The notes: generated from the letters alone by a model not told the origin. A stretch of DNA of 6,441 bases from Chlorobiota bacterium (GCA_013152135.1 JAADGX010000280.1:6874-13314); one strand, 5' to 3'. Positions 1 to 5,821 are shown, counted from the stretch's first letter. Made by a program: numbers and translations.

Positions 1-616
1 CATTGAGGTACGAGTTCTTTGAGGGGTCTTTATCAAAGACAAATTTACCCGCTGAATGGTATGGTTGGTTTGCACGATCGATCATTGCCTTGACATCGTT
101 GTATGTATAACCGGTCAAACGTGTAACCAGATAGATGTTCTTGTATGTCGAGCTTCGGGAAAACGCTGTGGAGACATTATAGTATGGGTTGGACACACCA
201 CCCCGGTTGGCAATGCTGCTCTCAATATCGCTGTTCATCATTGTGAGATCACCGTCGAAAGAACTGGAACTCGACCACGAACTTGCCGTACTGCCGAAGC
301 GCTTGACCTTCAAAGGCACGCCTTTCGTGGTAACGATGTAATTGATCGAAGAAGTCAAGCTGTTCGTACTCATGTAGCTCTTGATCGTATCGATAATCGA
401 CACAAAAGTCGTGCTGTCGATCTGTTCGTCCGTGGTGCACGCAATTTCGCAGATGTTTTTCGCTGGAATGTTGCGCGCCGTTTTGAAATAATTGCCGATT
501 TGTTTGGAAATGGAATCGTTGGTGTTAACGATAACGAGCACATCGTTGTACGATTGCCCGTAGCAAGTGACAATGAGTCCAATCATCAAGATCGAGGATA
601 ATAGCGCTTTTTTCAT
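1..616 (-). CDS. Exported TIGR03790-family protein of unknown function (N-terminal 205 residues; runs off left edge)
   Basis: The frame opens with ATG at 616 behind a good ribosome binding site (AAGGAAGG, 630..623) and stays open to the window edge, so the C-terminus is missing. Residues 1-21 (MKKALLSSILMIGLIVTCYG) form a Sec signal peptide, so the protein is exported. The mature part has the hallmarks of the TIGR03790 family: YNDVLVIVNTNDS (23-35), IGNYFKTARNIPAKNICEI (40-58), YIVTTKGVPLKV (93-104), SFDGDLTM (119-126, where the family usually has a S-x-D-x-E/D-L element) and YLVTRLTGYTYNDVKAMIDRA (162-182). The family is widespread but patchy and has no established function. Members in FCB bacteria can carry C-terminal sorting domains, which cannot be checked here. 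A candidate sigma-54 promoter lies 48 bp upstream. The plus-strand open frame at 56-601 is its antisense shadow. The family call is confident; the function is unknown. Confidence 0.9.
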   Translation of the reverse strand, partial: MKKALLSSILMIGLIVTCYGQSYNDVLVIVNTNDSISKQIGNYFKTARNIPAKNICEIACTTDEQIDSTTFVSIIDTIKSYMSTNSLTSSINYIVTTKGVPLKVKRFGSTASSWSSSSSFDGDLTMMNSDIESSIANRGGVSNPYYNVSTAFSRSSTYKNIYLVTRLTGYTYNDVKAMIDRANQPYHSAGKFVFDKDPSKNSYLN

Positions 617-663
617 AGTTTCCCTTCCTTTTGCATGTTTTCAGTTGCATCCGAAAGAGTTTA

Positions 664-679
664 AGCCAAGACTGTGCCA
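664..679 (-). promoter_or_regulatory. Candidate sigma-54 (RpoN) -24/-12 promoter for the TIGR03790 gene
   Basis: Read on the minus strand the site is TGGCACAGTCTTGGCT. It has the GG-N10-GC spacing that defines sigma-54 promoters and matches the consensus TGGCAC-G-N4-TTGC at all but two specified positions (A for G after TGGCAC, and G for T before GC). The predicted start is near 653, giving a leader of about 37 nt with the ribosome binding site correctly placed before the ATG at 616. I see no convincing sigma-70 -35/-10 pair in the same stretch. A sigma-54 promoter needs an enhancer-binding activator, which is not in this window. Confidence 0.5.
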
Positions 680-799
680 TTCTTGAAGATTTTTACATTG
701 CGACACGAATATTGCTGAAAATTCAAGGAATGGAGCATTGCGGGAAGAAAGCAGAGCTATATCGCGGTATGTTTCCCCGGCTGGGATGTGGAAATATCT

Positions 800-816
800 A
801 CAAAACTCCGTTTTGT
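800..816. repeat. Perfect 7-bp dyad, possible regulator-binding site
   Basis: ACAAAAC-TCC-GTTTTGT is a perfect inverted repeat with a 3-bp centre. It lies about 147-163 bp upstream of the start predicted from the candidate sigma-54 promoter, a usual distance for enhancer-binding activator sites. It could also be chance, or a small hairpin in RNA that reads through from the TPR gene. No T-tract follows on either strand, so it is not a terminator. Confidence 0.3.
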
Positions 817-932
817 GCTGAAATAATTGCAACGCCTGTCTTCCAGGCTAAAAGAAGAGATACAGGGTTGGGATCAGGGAGTTAGAAAGAGCCTCCGTTG
901 AGGAGGATAGCGGGGTATTGAAGTGAACGGAG

Positions 933-958
933 AAAAAAAAGCTCCCGCGAGGGGAGCC
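933..958 (-). terminator. Intrinsic terminator of the TPR-protein gene
   Basis: On the minus strand GGCTCCC-CTCGC-GGGAGC forms a GC-rich hairpin followed directly by eight T residues. It begins about 40 bp after the stop codon at 998, a classic Rho-independent terminator. It isolates the TPR/tRNA-Arg transcript from the TIGR03790 gene. Confidence 0.88.
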
Positions 959-997
959 AGGTCAGTTATAAAGGTGGAAAGTCGGTGTGTCGGATAT

Positions 998-1702
998 TCA
1001 ACTTTCGGAGTCCATATCGAGTTCGTTGATAAAGACATCGATGTCCCGAACGTACGCGGGATATTGGAATTCTTTTTTAACGCGCTCAAACATCTCGAGC
1101 GCTTTCTTCTTTTTTCCGGCTTTTGCATAATTTCTGCCAGCGGCGATGCAACGATCTGCTGCAACCATTTCAACCGGATAAATATCAACCGCTTCTTCGT
1201 AAAGTTGCGCTGCTTCCAAGTACATCTTCTTGGCTGCGTAAGCAGTGGCCATTCCAGCCTTGACAGCGGCTTTGAGTACCGGTGCTGAAACGTCTGCATC
1301 CTCGTAAGCAGCGATGGCCTCGTCGTACTTGCCCAAGTACAAGTAGGCATTCCCAAGCATAAGACTGGCCTGCTCACCGGCTGTCGTGCCGTCGTAATAC
1401 GATGCGAGATCTTTCAATCCCATAATTGCGCGCGATGGATCGCCGTCAACAGCTTGCTGAAAATTGTTTTGGACATAAAGAACCTCGACGGCCGCAAGTT
1501 TTGATGTCGCTTCGTGCTCTTCCTGAGCTTTGTTGTTGAAATAGATAAGGAGAATGACCGCCAGAGCCGCAACCGCCCCGACAACTCCCCACAACGTCTT
1601 CGAGTTTTCCTGAAAGAAATCCAGGATTCTGTCCCAGAGCGATAGGGACAGCGGCGTTGAAGGGGTCTCAAATGCTTTGATTTTCTTTTTAGCTTTTAAC
1701 AC
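998..1702 (-). CDS. Membrane-anchored tetratricopeptide-repeat protein, 234 aa
   Basis: The start is GTG at 1702, preceded by AGGA 9 nt upstream; no better in-frame ATG lies ahead. The product has a basic cytoplasmic N-terminus (MLKAKKKIKAF), an amphipathic stretch (20-32), one membrane helix at about 37-56 (TLWGVVGAVAALAVILLIYF), and a periplasmic helical domain. TPR-type repeats run over about 108-140 (LMLGNAYLYLGKYDEAIAAY), 143-175 (AYAAKKMYLEAAQLYEEAVDIYP) and 180-213 (GRNYAKAGKKKKALEMFERV). This layout resembles the YfgM/TPR_21-type ancillary proteins, which act as membrane-tethered scaffolds or chaperone partners in the cell envelope, but the resemblance is one of architecture, so no specific role is claimed. 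It lies 36 bp after tRNA-Arg with no terminator between, which suggests shared transcription, and ends at a strong terminator. Its C-terminus is acidic (ELDMDSES). Confidence 0.88.
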   Translation of the reverse strand: MLKAKKKIKAFETPSTPLSLSLWDRILDFFQENSKTLWGVVGAVAALAVILLIYFNNKAQEEHEATSKLAAVEVLYVQNNFQQAVDGDPSRAIMGLKDLASYYDGTTAGEQASLMLGNAYLYLGKYDEAIAAYEDADVSAPVLKAAVKAGMATAYAAKKMYLEAAQLYEEAVDIYPVEMVAADRCIAAGRNYAKAGKKKKALEMFERVKKEFQYPAYVRDIDVFINELDMDSES

Positions 1703-1738
1703 GCGTCAGGTTCCTGTTTTGAAGACTGATGAACGTAG

Positions 1739-1812
<74 letters not shown>

Positions 1813-1823
1813 ATCGAACAACT

Positions 1824-1852
1824 AAGTTACTTCCGAATGAAGAAAAATGCAA
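1824..1852 (-). promoter_or_regulatory. Possible tRNA-Arg promoter
   Basis: On the minus strand TTGCAT (1852..1847), a 17-bp spacer and TAACTT (1829..1824) would place the start near 1818, six bases before the mature tRNA. The hexamers match the sigma-70 consensus only in part (three of six each), but the spacing and the distance to the tRNA mirror the much stronger tRNA-Asn promoter. Readthrough from purE is an alternative, since no terminator is visible between the two. Confidence 0.35.
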
Positions 1853-1863
1853 CGTATCAGTGC

Positions 1864-2394
1864 TTACGTCGTCTCATGGTTGAGTAAATGGGTGATTTTC
1901 GCCGCAAGGTTGCGGTTTTTATCCCGGGACTGTTTTTGCAAACGCTTTTTATATTCAAGAAGTTGTCGGGCCAATGCGGTGTCGCTTACGGCAAGAATTT
2001 GAACGGCGAGCAGGGCGGCGTTTTTCGCACCATTGATTGCGGTAGCGGCAACAGGCACTCCCGGTGGCATCTGGACGATAGAGAGCAGGGCATCCAGACC
2101 CGCAGTTGCTTTTCCCAGTACCGGAACACCAATGACCGGAAGGGTGGTGTAAGAGGCGATTACTCCCGGAAGATGTGCCGCGCCACCGGCGCCGGCGATG
2201 ATGACCTGGATACCGTTCTTTTGCGCGGAAGCCGCAAACCGCTTTGTACCTTCAGCGTTTCGATGAGCCGACAGCACTTTTACGGTGTATGGGATATTGA
2301 AGTCCTCGCAAATTTTTACTGCTGCAACCATTACGGGAAGGTCGGAATCGCTTCCCATGATGATGCCGATTCTTGGGGGGCGTACTTTTGACAT
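1864..2394 (-). CDS. purE: 5-(carboxyamino)imidazole ribonucleotide mutase (PurE), 176 aa
   Basis: PurE acts in the cytoplasm in de novo purine synthesis. Class I enzymes convert N5-CAIR, made by PurK from AIR, into CAIR. The family motifs are all present: GSDSD at 14-18 (phosphate/nucleotide binding loop), SAHR at 42-45 with the catalytic His44, GAGGAAHLPG at 68-77, and SIVQMPPGVPVA at 105-116. At 176 residues it is full length, with a basic helical tail (KKRLQKQSRDKNR). The segment after SAHR reads NAEGTKRFA instead of the common TPDRTFEYA, a mild divergence. No purK is adjacent. The ATG lies only 3 bp after the hydrolase stop and has no clear Shine-Dalgarno sequence, so translation is probably coupled to the upstream gene. 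The plus-strand open frame over the same bases is a shadow. Confidence 0.97.
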   Translation of the reverse strand: MSKVRPPRIGIIMGSDSDLPVMVAAVKICEDFNIPYTVKVLSAHRNAEGTKRFAASAQKNGIQVIIAGAGGAAHLPGVIASYTTLPVIGVPVLGKATAGLDALLSIVQMPPGVPVAATAINGAKNAALLAVQILAVSDTALARQLLEYKKRLQKQSRDKNRNLAAKITHLLNHETT

Positions 2395-2397
2395 GGC

Positions 2398-3045
2398 TTA
2401 AGCGGAATGTTCGCGATAGTTAATGATAAAGGGGTTGCTTTGCATTTCCCTGGCGATAGTCGTTGGTGGACCATGACCGGGAAGCACCTGGGTGTCTCCG
2501 GGTAAGGAGAGCAGTTTCTTTATTATCGATTGCATCAGTGTATCGTAATCTCCGCCGGGAAGATCAGTCCTGCCGACGCTGCCCATGAACAGGACATCGC
2601 CCGCAAAGACTACTCCCTCATCCGGAAAATGAATCACGACATGTCCCGGAGTATGTCCGGGAACGTGGTGAATGGTGCACGAAAGGTTTCCGCATGAGAT
2701 TTTTTCTCCATTTTCAAGGAAACGATCCGCTGTATATGATTCCGGTTCGAATGGAAGGTCAAAGAGTAATTCTTCCGGATGTTCCATCATGTGGTTATCC
2801 AGTTCATGAATCCATGCTGGAATCTTCAACCGTTTGCAAATCGAAGCTGCATTTCCAGTGTGATCCCAATGTCCGTGCGTCAAAATAAGCGCGACCGGCG
2901 ATAGCGAGTGCCGCGCGACGTATGACACAATCGCCTCCGAGCTATCCATCGGGGCATCGATAATCAAAGCGGGTGACGAATCGCCGTCGTGGATGATGTA
3001 TCCGATCGTGTCAACCGGGCCAAATTCGAATTGCTGGATAGTCAC
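2398..3045 (-). CDS. MBL-fold metallohydrolase, glyoxalase II (GloC/YcbL)-like, 215 aa
   Basis: This is a metallo-beta-lactamase-fold enzyme of the hydroxyacylglutathione hydrolase type, which hydrolyses thioesters such as S-lactoylglutathione or related thiol adducts. The metal ligands are visible: HGHWDH at 57-62, GHTPGH at 130-135 (His131), AGD at 148-150 (Asp150) and PGHGP at 189-193 (His191). The GDVLFMGSVGRTDLPGGD segment (149-166) and the ExxxNPF ending (200-206) are typical of the short GloC/YcbL branch, which lacks the long C-terminal helical domain of classical GloB. The start chosen is GTG at 3045, with GGAG 7 nt upstream. A longer open frame to 3153 would translate the tRNA-Asn gene (VNRRVVGSSPTRGA), a known annotation artefact. 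It sits 3 bp before purE, and its physiological substrate is not shown by the sequence. Confidence 0.93.
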   Translation of the reverse strand: MTIQQFEFGPVDTIGYIIHDGDSSPALIIDAPMDSSEAIVSYVARHSLSPVALILTHGHWDHTGNAASICKRLKIPAWIHELDNHMMEHPEELLFDLPFEPESYTADRFLENGEKISCGNLSCTIHHVPGHTPGHVVIHFPDEGVVFAGDVLFMGSVGRTDLPGGDYDTLMQSIIKKLLSLPGDTQVLPGHGPPTTIAREMQSNPFIINYREHSA

Positions 3046-3067
3046 TTTCGTGCTCCGTGGTAGAGTG

Positions 3068-3090
3068 AAAAACCCCGACTTCTGTCGAGG
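3068..3090 (-). terminator. Terminator-like hairpin between tRNA-Asn and the MBL hydrolase gene
   Basis: On the minus strand CCTCGAC-AGAA-GTCGGGG forms a 7-bp stem (one G-U pair) followed by TTTTTC, starting 3 bases after the tRNA-Asn CCA end. It can release the tRNA transcript. The MBL hydrolase GTG lies only 22 bp further on and has no promoter between, so the hairpin is probably leaky or attenuator-like. Confidence 0.75.
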
Positions 3091-3092
3091 TT

Positions 3093-3168
3093 TGGCTCCT
3101 CGGGTAGGACTCGAACCTACAACCCTGCGGTTAACAGCCGCATGCTCTACCAATTGAGCTACCGAGGA
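3093..3168 (-). tRNA. tRNA-Asn (anticodon GTT), CCA encoded
   Basis: The minus strand gives a complete cloverleaf: acceptor TCCTCGG/CCGAGGA, D-arm GCTC/GAGC, anticodon stem TGCGG/CCGCA with loop CTGTTAA (anticodon GTT), and T-arm GTAGG-TTCGAGT-CCTAC. The discriminator is G at 3096, and the 3' CCA is encoded at 3095-3093, unlike the tRNA-Arg in the same window. The gene has a strong promoter just upstream and a hairpin with a T-tract just downstream. Confidence 0.97.
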
Positions 3169-3180
3169 ATACGAACTTCA

Positions 3181-3209
3181 AATCTACGAGATTCCCGAAT
3201 AATTGTCAA
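3181..3209 (-). promoter_or_regulatory. Strong tRNA-Asn promoter
   Basis: On the minus strand a perfect -35 TTGACA (3209..3204), a 17-bp spacer and -10 TAGATT (3186..3181) put the start near 3174, about six bases before the tRNA. The -10 with its downstream bases reads TAGATTTG, which also fits the Bacteroidota consensus TAnnTTTG. T-tracts on this strand (about 3224-3242) lie upstream of the -35 and could act as an UP element. It probably also drives the MBL hydrolase and purE by readthrough. Confidence 0.75.
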
Positions 3210-3257
3210 GATATCGGGGCGTGAAAAATCCGGGCGAAAAAATTTAGAGAAAAGGCA

Positions 3258-3286
3258 TTGCGGGATACGGTGAGTTTTGCTATACT
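3258..3286 (+). promoter_or_regulatory. Promoter of the T9SS-secreted dockerin-like protein gene
   Basis: TTGCGG (3258-3263), a 17-bp spacer and TATACT (3281-3286, five of six matches to TATAAT) form a sigma-70-like promoter. The predicted start near 3293 leaves a leader of about 78 nt that is AT-rich in its second half. It is divergent from the tRNA-Asn promoter about 50 bp away. Confidence 0.55.
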
Positions 3287-3361
3287 TAAGAACCTGAAGG
3301 GAGCCCCGTAGGAAGCAGAATTTATTTAATGTATAAAATTTTAATCAGCTAACTATTCAAT

Positions 3362-3366
3362 GGAGG
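3362..3366 (+). promoter_or_regulatory. Ribosome binding site of the secreted dockerin-like protein gene
   Basis: GGAGG lies four bases before the ATG at 3371, a near-ideal Shine-Dalgarno core at slightly short spacing. It fixes the start codon, and the signal peptide that follows confirms it. Confidence 0.8.
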
Positions 3367-3370
3367 AATT

Positions 3371-5722
3371 ATGCGAAAAGCTTTAACGCATCTTGCATCC
3401 CTGGTTACCATTGTTGGAGTGGTCTTTTTGACCTTTTCCGCGGTAGCTCAGGACATGTCATCGCCCGTCCTGTCAAAGCCGGGCGTCCAGCAGTTCATTG
3501 AAAAGAACATGGAAAAACTCCCTGTGAGCAAGGAGCGTGCGTACAGTATTTTGAACCGTCATCCAGAAGTTGCTAATCTTCTCACGGACGAAGACGTGGA
3601 CGGTATCATCCAGGTCGCACAATCCGTTCTCGACCAGATGGACACGGAACAAATTTCAGCCATGAAAGCGACATTCTCCGAGATGTCCGAGGAGCAGTTA
3701 GATGCTCTTGTGCAAATGCCCATCAAGAAAATAGCGTCCATCAAGTTCCAGGAAAGTCTCCAAATCCCCAGCCTTGGTGTATTTGCGGATTTACAGAAAT
3801 CATATGATTTGCCGGAAGAAGAGGCGGCTCTCGCCAAGTCCGGTCCCGGTTCCACGATTGCCGCTGGAACGTTCGAAATCCCGTTTACGACCAATCCCCC
3901 GTTGATGGATGGAAACTACGATCCGGCGGAATGGGATGGCGCCCTTATTCTGGACATGACCGATCTGAGCATTTCGAAATTACAGGAATGGTATGATCGC
4001 GCCGTGCCTAACGCTCCCCCACTTCCGTTTGCGCCGTACAGCCCGGATATGGCACAGCCCGTGCGCAACAAAGACATTCAGCTCATGCTGACGAATGATT
4101 GCGACAACCTGTACGTTGGACTCGTGAACAAACGGTATCGCACGTGGTATAATTACCTTATGCAGGATGAACTGATGGGCGGCGGCGGCTGGTATGCGTT
4201 CGCTCCCAAAATCTGCATGTGGTATGATCTTGGGAACGATGGAACATGGTCAACGTTTCCCGGAAACGAAGGCGCGTACCAGTTCCCGACGTACCCCGTG
4301 ATACCGTGGTATAACCCGGGAACACCGAACTTCTCGCGCAGCGGTTCCGGCCCTGGCGCGCGGTGGGAAAGCAATTACTTCAGCGGAACGAACAGCCGTT
4401 TCGTCTGGCCGCATAACTGGACGCGTAACGATAACAATATCCAGACGGGCTTCCGGTCCGAGATTACCCCCGCTGGAGCCAACCTGAACTATGCGGAAGC
4501 GGCGATCGACATGGTGGCCAGTCACTTCAAAGCAAAACCCGGCGATAAGTTTGGAGCCTCGTTCTCGTACCATATTGTCGACGGAAATAATTTCCTGGCG
4601 GCATACTATGGCACGTTTAGTCCCATTGCAACCTGGGATGCGCGACGCGGCTATGGCGCCAATTTCCAGTACAATCCGTATGAGCGGAAAGGCCCGACGT
4701 CTCTCGACATGGACGAGTATAAGCTTGGATCCGCTCCGGGACCAGTCATCAGCAATATCATGATGGACGATGTTGACTACATGTATGAAGTCGGTGACAA
4801 CTTCTCCATTACCTTTGATGGAATGGTATCGGCAGGAGCTCCTTCGCCGCAAACGATCAACATCGTGCTTGAAATGTACGGCCCCGAACCGTCGCAGGCT
4901 TTGGTTCAGACGGCTCCGGCACAGTCGGTCACGTTGACGAGTGTCAACCAGAGCTTTACGCTGACGTATAACGGACTTCTGGCTGGCTTGACTCCGGGAT
5001 ATTATGTGCTCAAATTCAAGTACCCGTACACGAATCAATGTATCTTGGATGATGAGTACGCGTTCCAGGTTCGTATCCTTGTTGTTGCTCCGGGAACCAA
5101 TCCCTGTGTTGTGTGGTCGGGTGACGTGGACAACAACGGCGTCTGTAACATGGGCGACCACGCGGCGTTACAGAAATACATCTTTGATGCCAACTTGAAT
5201 ATGAACTGGCTCAATGGTCCCATCCGGATGAGAGTTGGCGACCTGGATAAACTCGGTACTCAGCTTGCCATCTTCGATTGGGTTGGCGTGCTTGCACGGC
5301 CGTGGTTTACTCCTTTAGGTTGTTACATGGATGCGGATGGAAACGGAAGGGTGAACAACTTCGATATGTTCGGTATCAACTTCAACCTTGGAAAGATGCA
5401 TCCTGGATCACCGAAGGGTGGGGCGCGAGCCGAACTTCCCGCGGAGTTTATCCTATCGCAGAACTTCCCGAATCCGTTCAATCCGAGCACCGATATCACG
5501 TACGTCTTGCCAGAAGCAAGCACCGTGCGAATCGTTGTCACGGATCTTTACGGACGTGAAGTCGCAGAACTGGTCAATGCTTCAGAAAGCGCCGGACATC
5601 ACACGGTGACGTTCAACGCCGACAACCTTTCCAGTGGCTTGTATTTCTATACGATGCATGCGACTGGCGTGGAAAGCGGACGGCAGTTCGTCAAATCGAT
5701 GAAGATGACGCTTTCCAAGTAA
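3371..5722 (+). CDS. T9SS-secreted multidomain protein: CBM9/DOMON-like domain, dockerin-like repeats and type A sorting domain, 783 aa
   Basis: Residues 1-27 are a Sec signal peptide (FLTFSAVAQ). Residues 35-135 are a helical region with stepped Asp/Glu-Gln motifs (LTDEDVDGII, MDTEQISAM, MSEEQLDAL) that I cannot assign. Residues about 165-450 resemble a CBM9/DOMON-type sandwich: it opens with PPLMDGNYDPAEWDGA, and DNLYVGLVNK fits the family's strand that follows. It carries a long Gly/Trp/Tyr-rich insert at about 268-350. Residues about 456-572 look like an Ig-like beta domain ending in LTPGYYVLKF and AFQVRILV. Dockerin-type calcium loops follow at 585-596 (DVDNNGVCNMGD) and 654-665 (DADGNGRVNNFD), with a degenerate one at 624-636. 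Residues 694-783 are a T9SS type A sorting domain, so the protein should cross the outer membrane and be surface-attached or released. A carbohydrate- or ligand-binding role is inferred. No catalytic domain is recognised. Confidence 0.92.
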   Translation: MRKALTHLASLVTIVGVVFLTFSAVAQDMSSPVLSKPGVQQFIEKNMEKLPVSKERAYSILNRHPEVANLLTDEDVDGIIQVAQSVLDQMDTEQISAMKATFSEMSEEQLDALVQMPIKKIASIKFQESLQIPSLGVFADLQKSYDLPEEEAALAKSGPGSTIAAGTFEIPFTTNPPLMDGNYDPAEWDGALILDMTDLSISKLQEWYDRAVPNAPPLPFAPYSPDMAQPVRNKDIQLMLTNDCDNLYVGLVNKRYRTWYNYLMQDELMGGGGWYAFAPKICMWYDLGNDGTWSTFPGNEGAYQFPTYPVIPWYNPGTPNFSRSGSGPGARWESNYFSGTNSRFVWPHNWTRNDNNIQTGFRSEITPAGANLNYAEAAIDMVASHFKAKPGDKFGASFSYHIVDGNNFLAAYYGTFSPIATWDARRGYGANFQYNPYERKGPTSLDMDEYKLGSAPGPVISNIMMDDVDYMYEVGDNFSITFDGMVSAGAPSPQTINIVLEMYGPEPSQALVQTAPAQSVTLTSVNQSFTLTYNGLLAGLTPGYYVLKFKYPYTNQCILDDEYAFQVRILVVAPGTNPCVVWSGDVDNNGVCNMGDHAALQKYIFDANLNMNWLNGPIRMRVGDLDKLGTQLAIFDWVGVLARPWFTPLGCYMDADGNGRVNNFDMFGINFNLGKMHPGSPKGGARAELPAEFILSQNFPNPFNPSTDITYVLPEASTVRIVVTDLYGREVAELVNASESAGHHTVTFNADNLSSGLYFYTMHATGVESGRQFVKSMKMTLSK

Positions 5723-5738
5723 CAGTTTGGATGGCAAT

Positions 5739-5773
5739 AGTAAAAGAGGCGTCCACTGGGCGCCTCTTTTACT
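5739..5773 (+). terminator. Long-stem intrinsic terminator after the dockerin-like protein gene
   Basis: AGTAAAAGAGGCGTCC-ACT-GGGCGCCTCTTTTACT forms a 16-bp stem with one T-G pair and a 3-nt loop, starting 17 bp after the stop codon. The T-run lies in the distal stem and continues as TTCTGTTTTTG. The A-rich opposite arm means it could also work on the minus strand, although no minus-strand gene is visible to its right. Confidence 0.9.
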
Positions 5774-5821
5774 TTCTGTTTTTGTGGTTTACTTAGTGAG
5801 TAATAGAGAAAGTGATGTGCA

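Larger units (their letters stand above)
617..932. other. Intergenic region upstream of the TIGR03790 gene, no gene seen
   Basis: This roughly 316-bp gap separates the TPR-gene terminator from the TIGR03790 start codon. Open frames on both strands (631-885 plus, 641-832 minus) have no protein-like pattern and no ribosome binding site, and I regard them as chance. It holds the candidate sigma-54 promoter, the 800-816 dyad, and two weaker inverted repeats: GCCTG-N5-CAGGC at 834-848 and CCTCC-N5-GGAGG at 892-906. The latter is followed on the minus strand by only a broken T-run (CTCTTTCT), so at best it is a weak secondary terminator. Confidence 0.6.

Noticed and set aside
56..601. 181-codon open frame on the plus strand
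   Set aside because: It is antisense to the clearly recognisable TIGR03790 gene, and its translation is rich in His, Arg, Val and Asp with no protein-like domains.
735..745. 11-bp match (GCATTGCGGGA) between 735-745 and 3255-3265
   Set aside because: Several 11-bp matches are expected by chance in a window of this length, and the two contexts are unrelated.
870..925. Resemblance to a GEMM-type c-di-GMP riboswitch (GCCTCC ... GGATAGCGGGGTATTG)
   Set aside because: The GCAAA core, the tetraloop-bearing arm and the closing helix are missing, and no plus-strand gene follows.
3046..3153. 36-residue N-terminal extension of the MBL hydrolase
   Set aside because: It would translate through tRNA-Asn (VNRRVVGSSPTRGA) and the terminator hairpin; the GTG at 3045 has its own ribosome binding site and fits the family length.
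4250..5161. 303-codon open frame on the minus strand
   Set aside because: It is an antisense shadow of the T9SS-secreted protein, Arg/Val/Ile/His-rich with no recognisable domain and no ribosome binding site.
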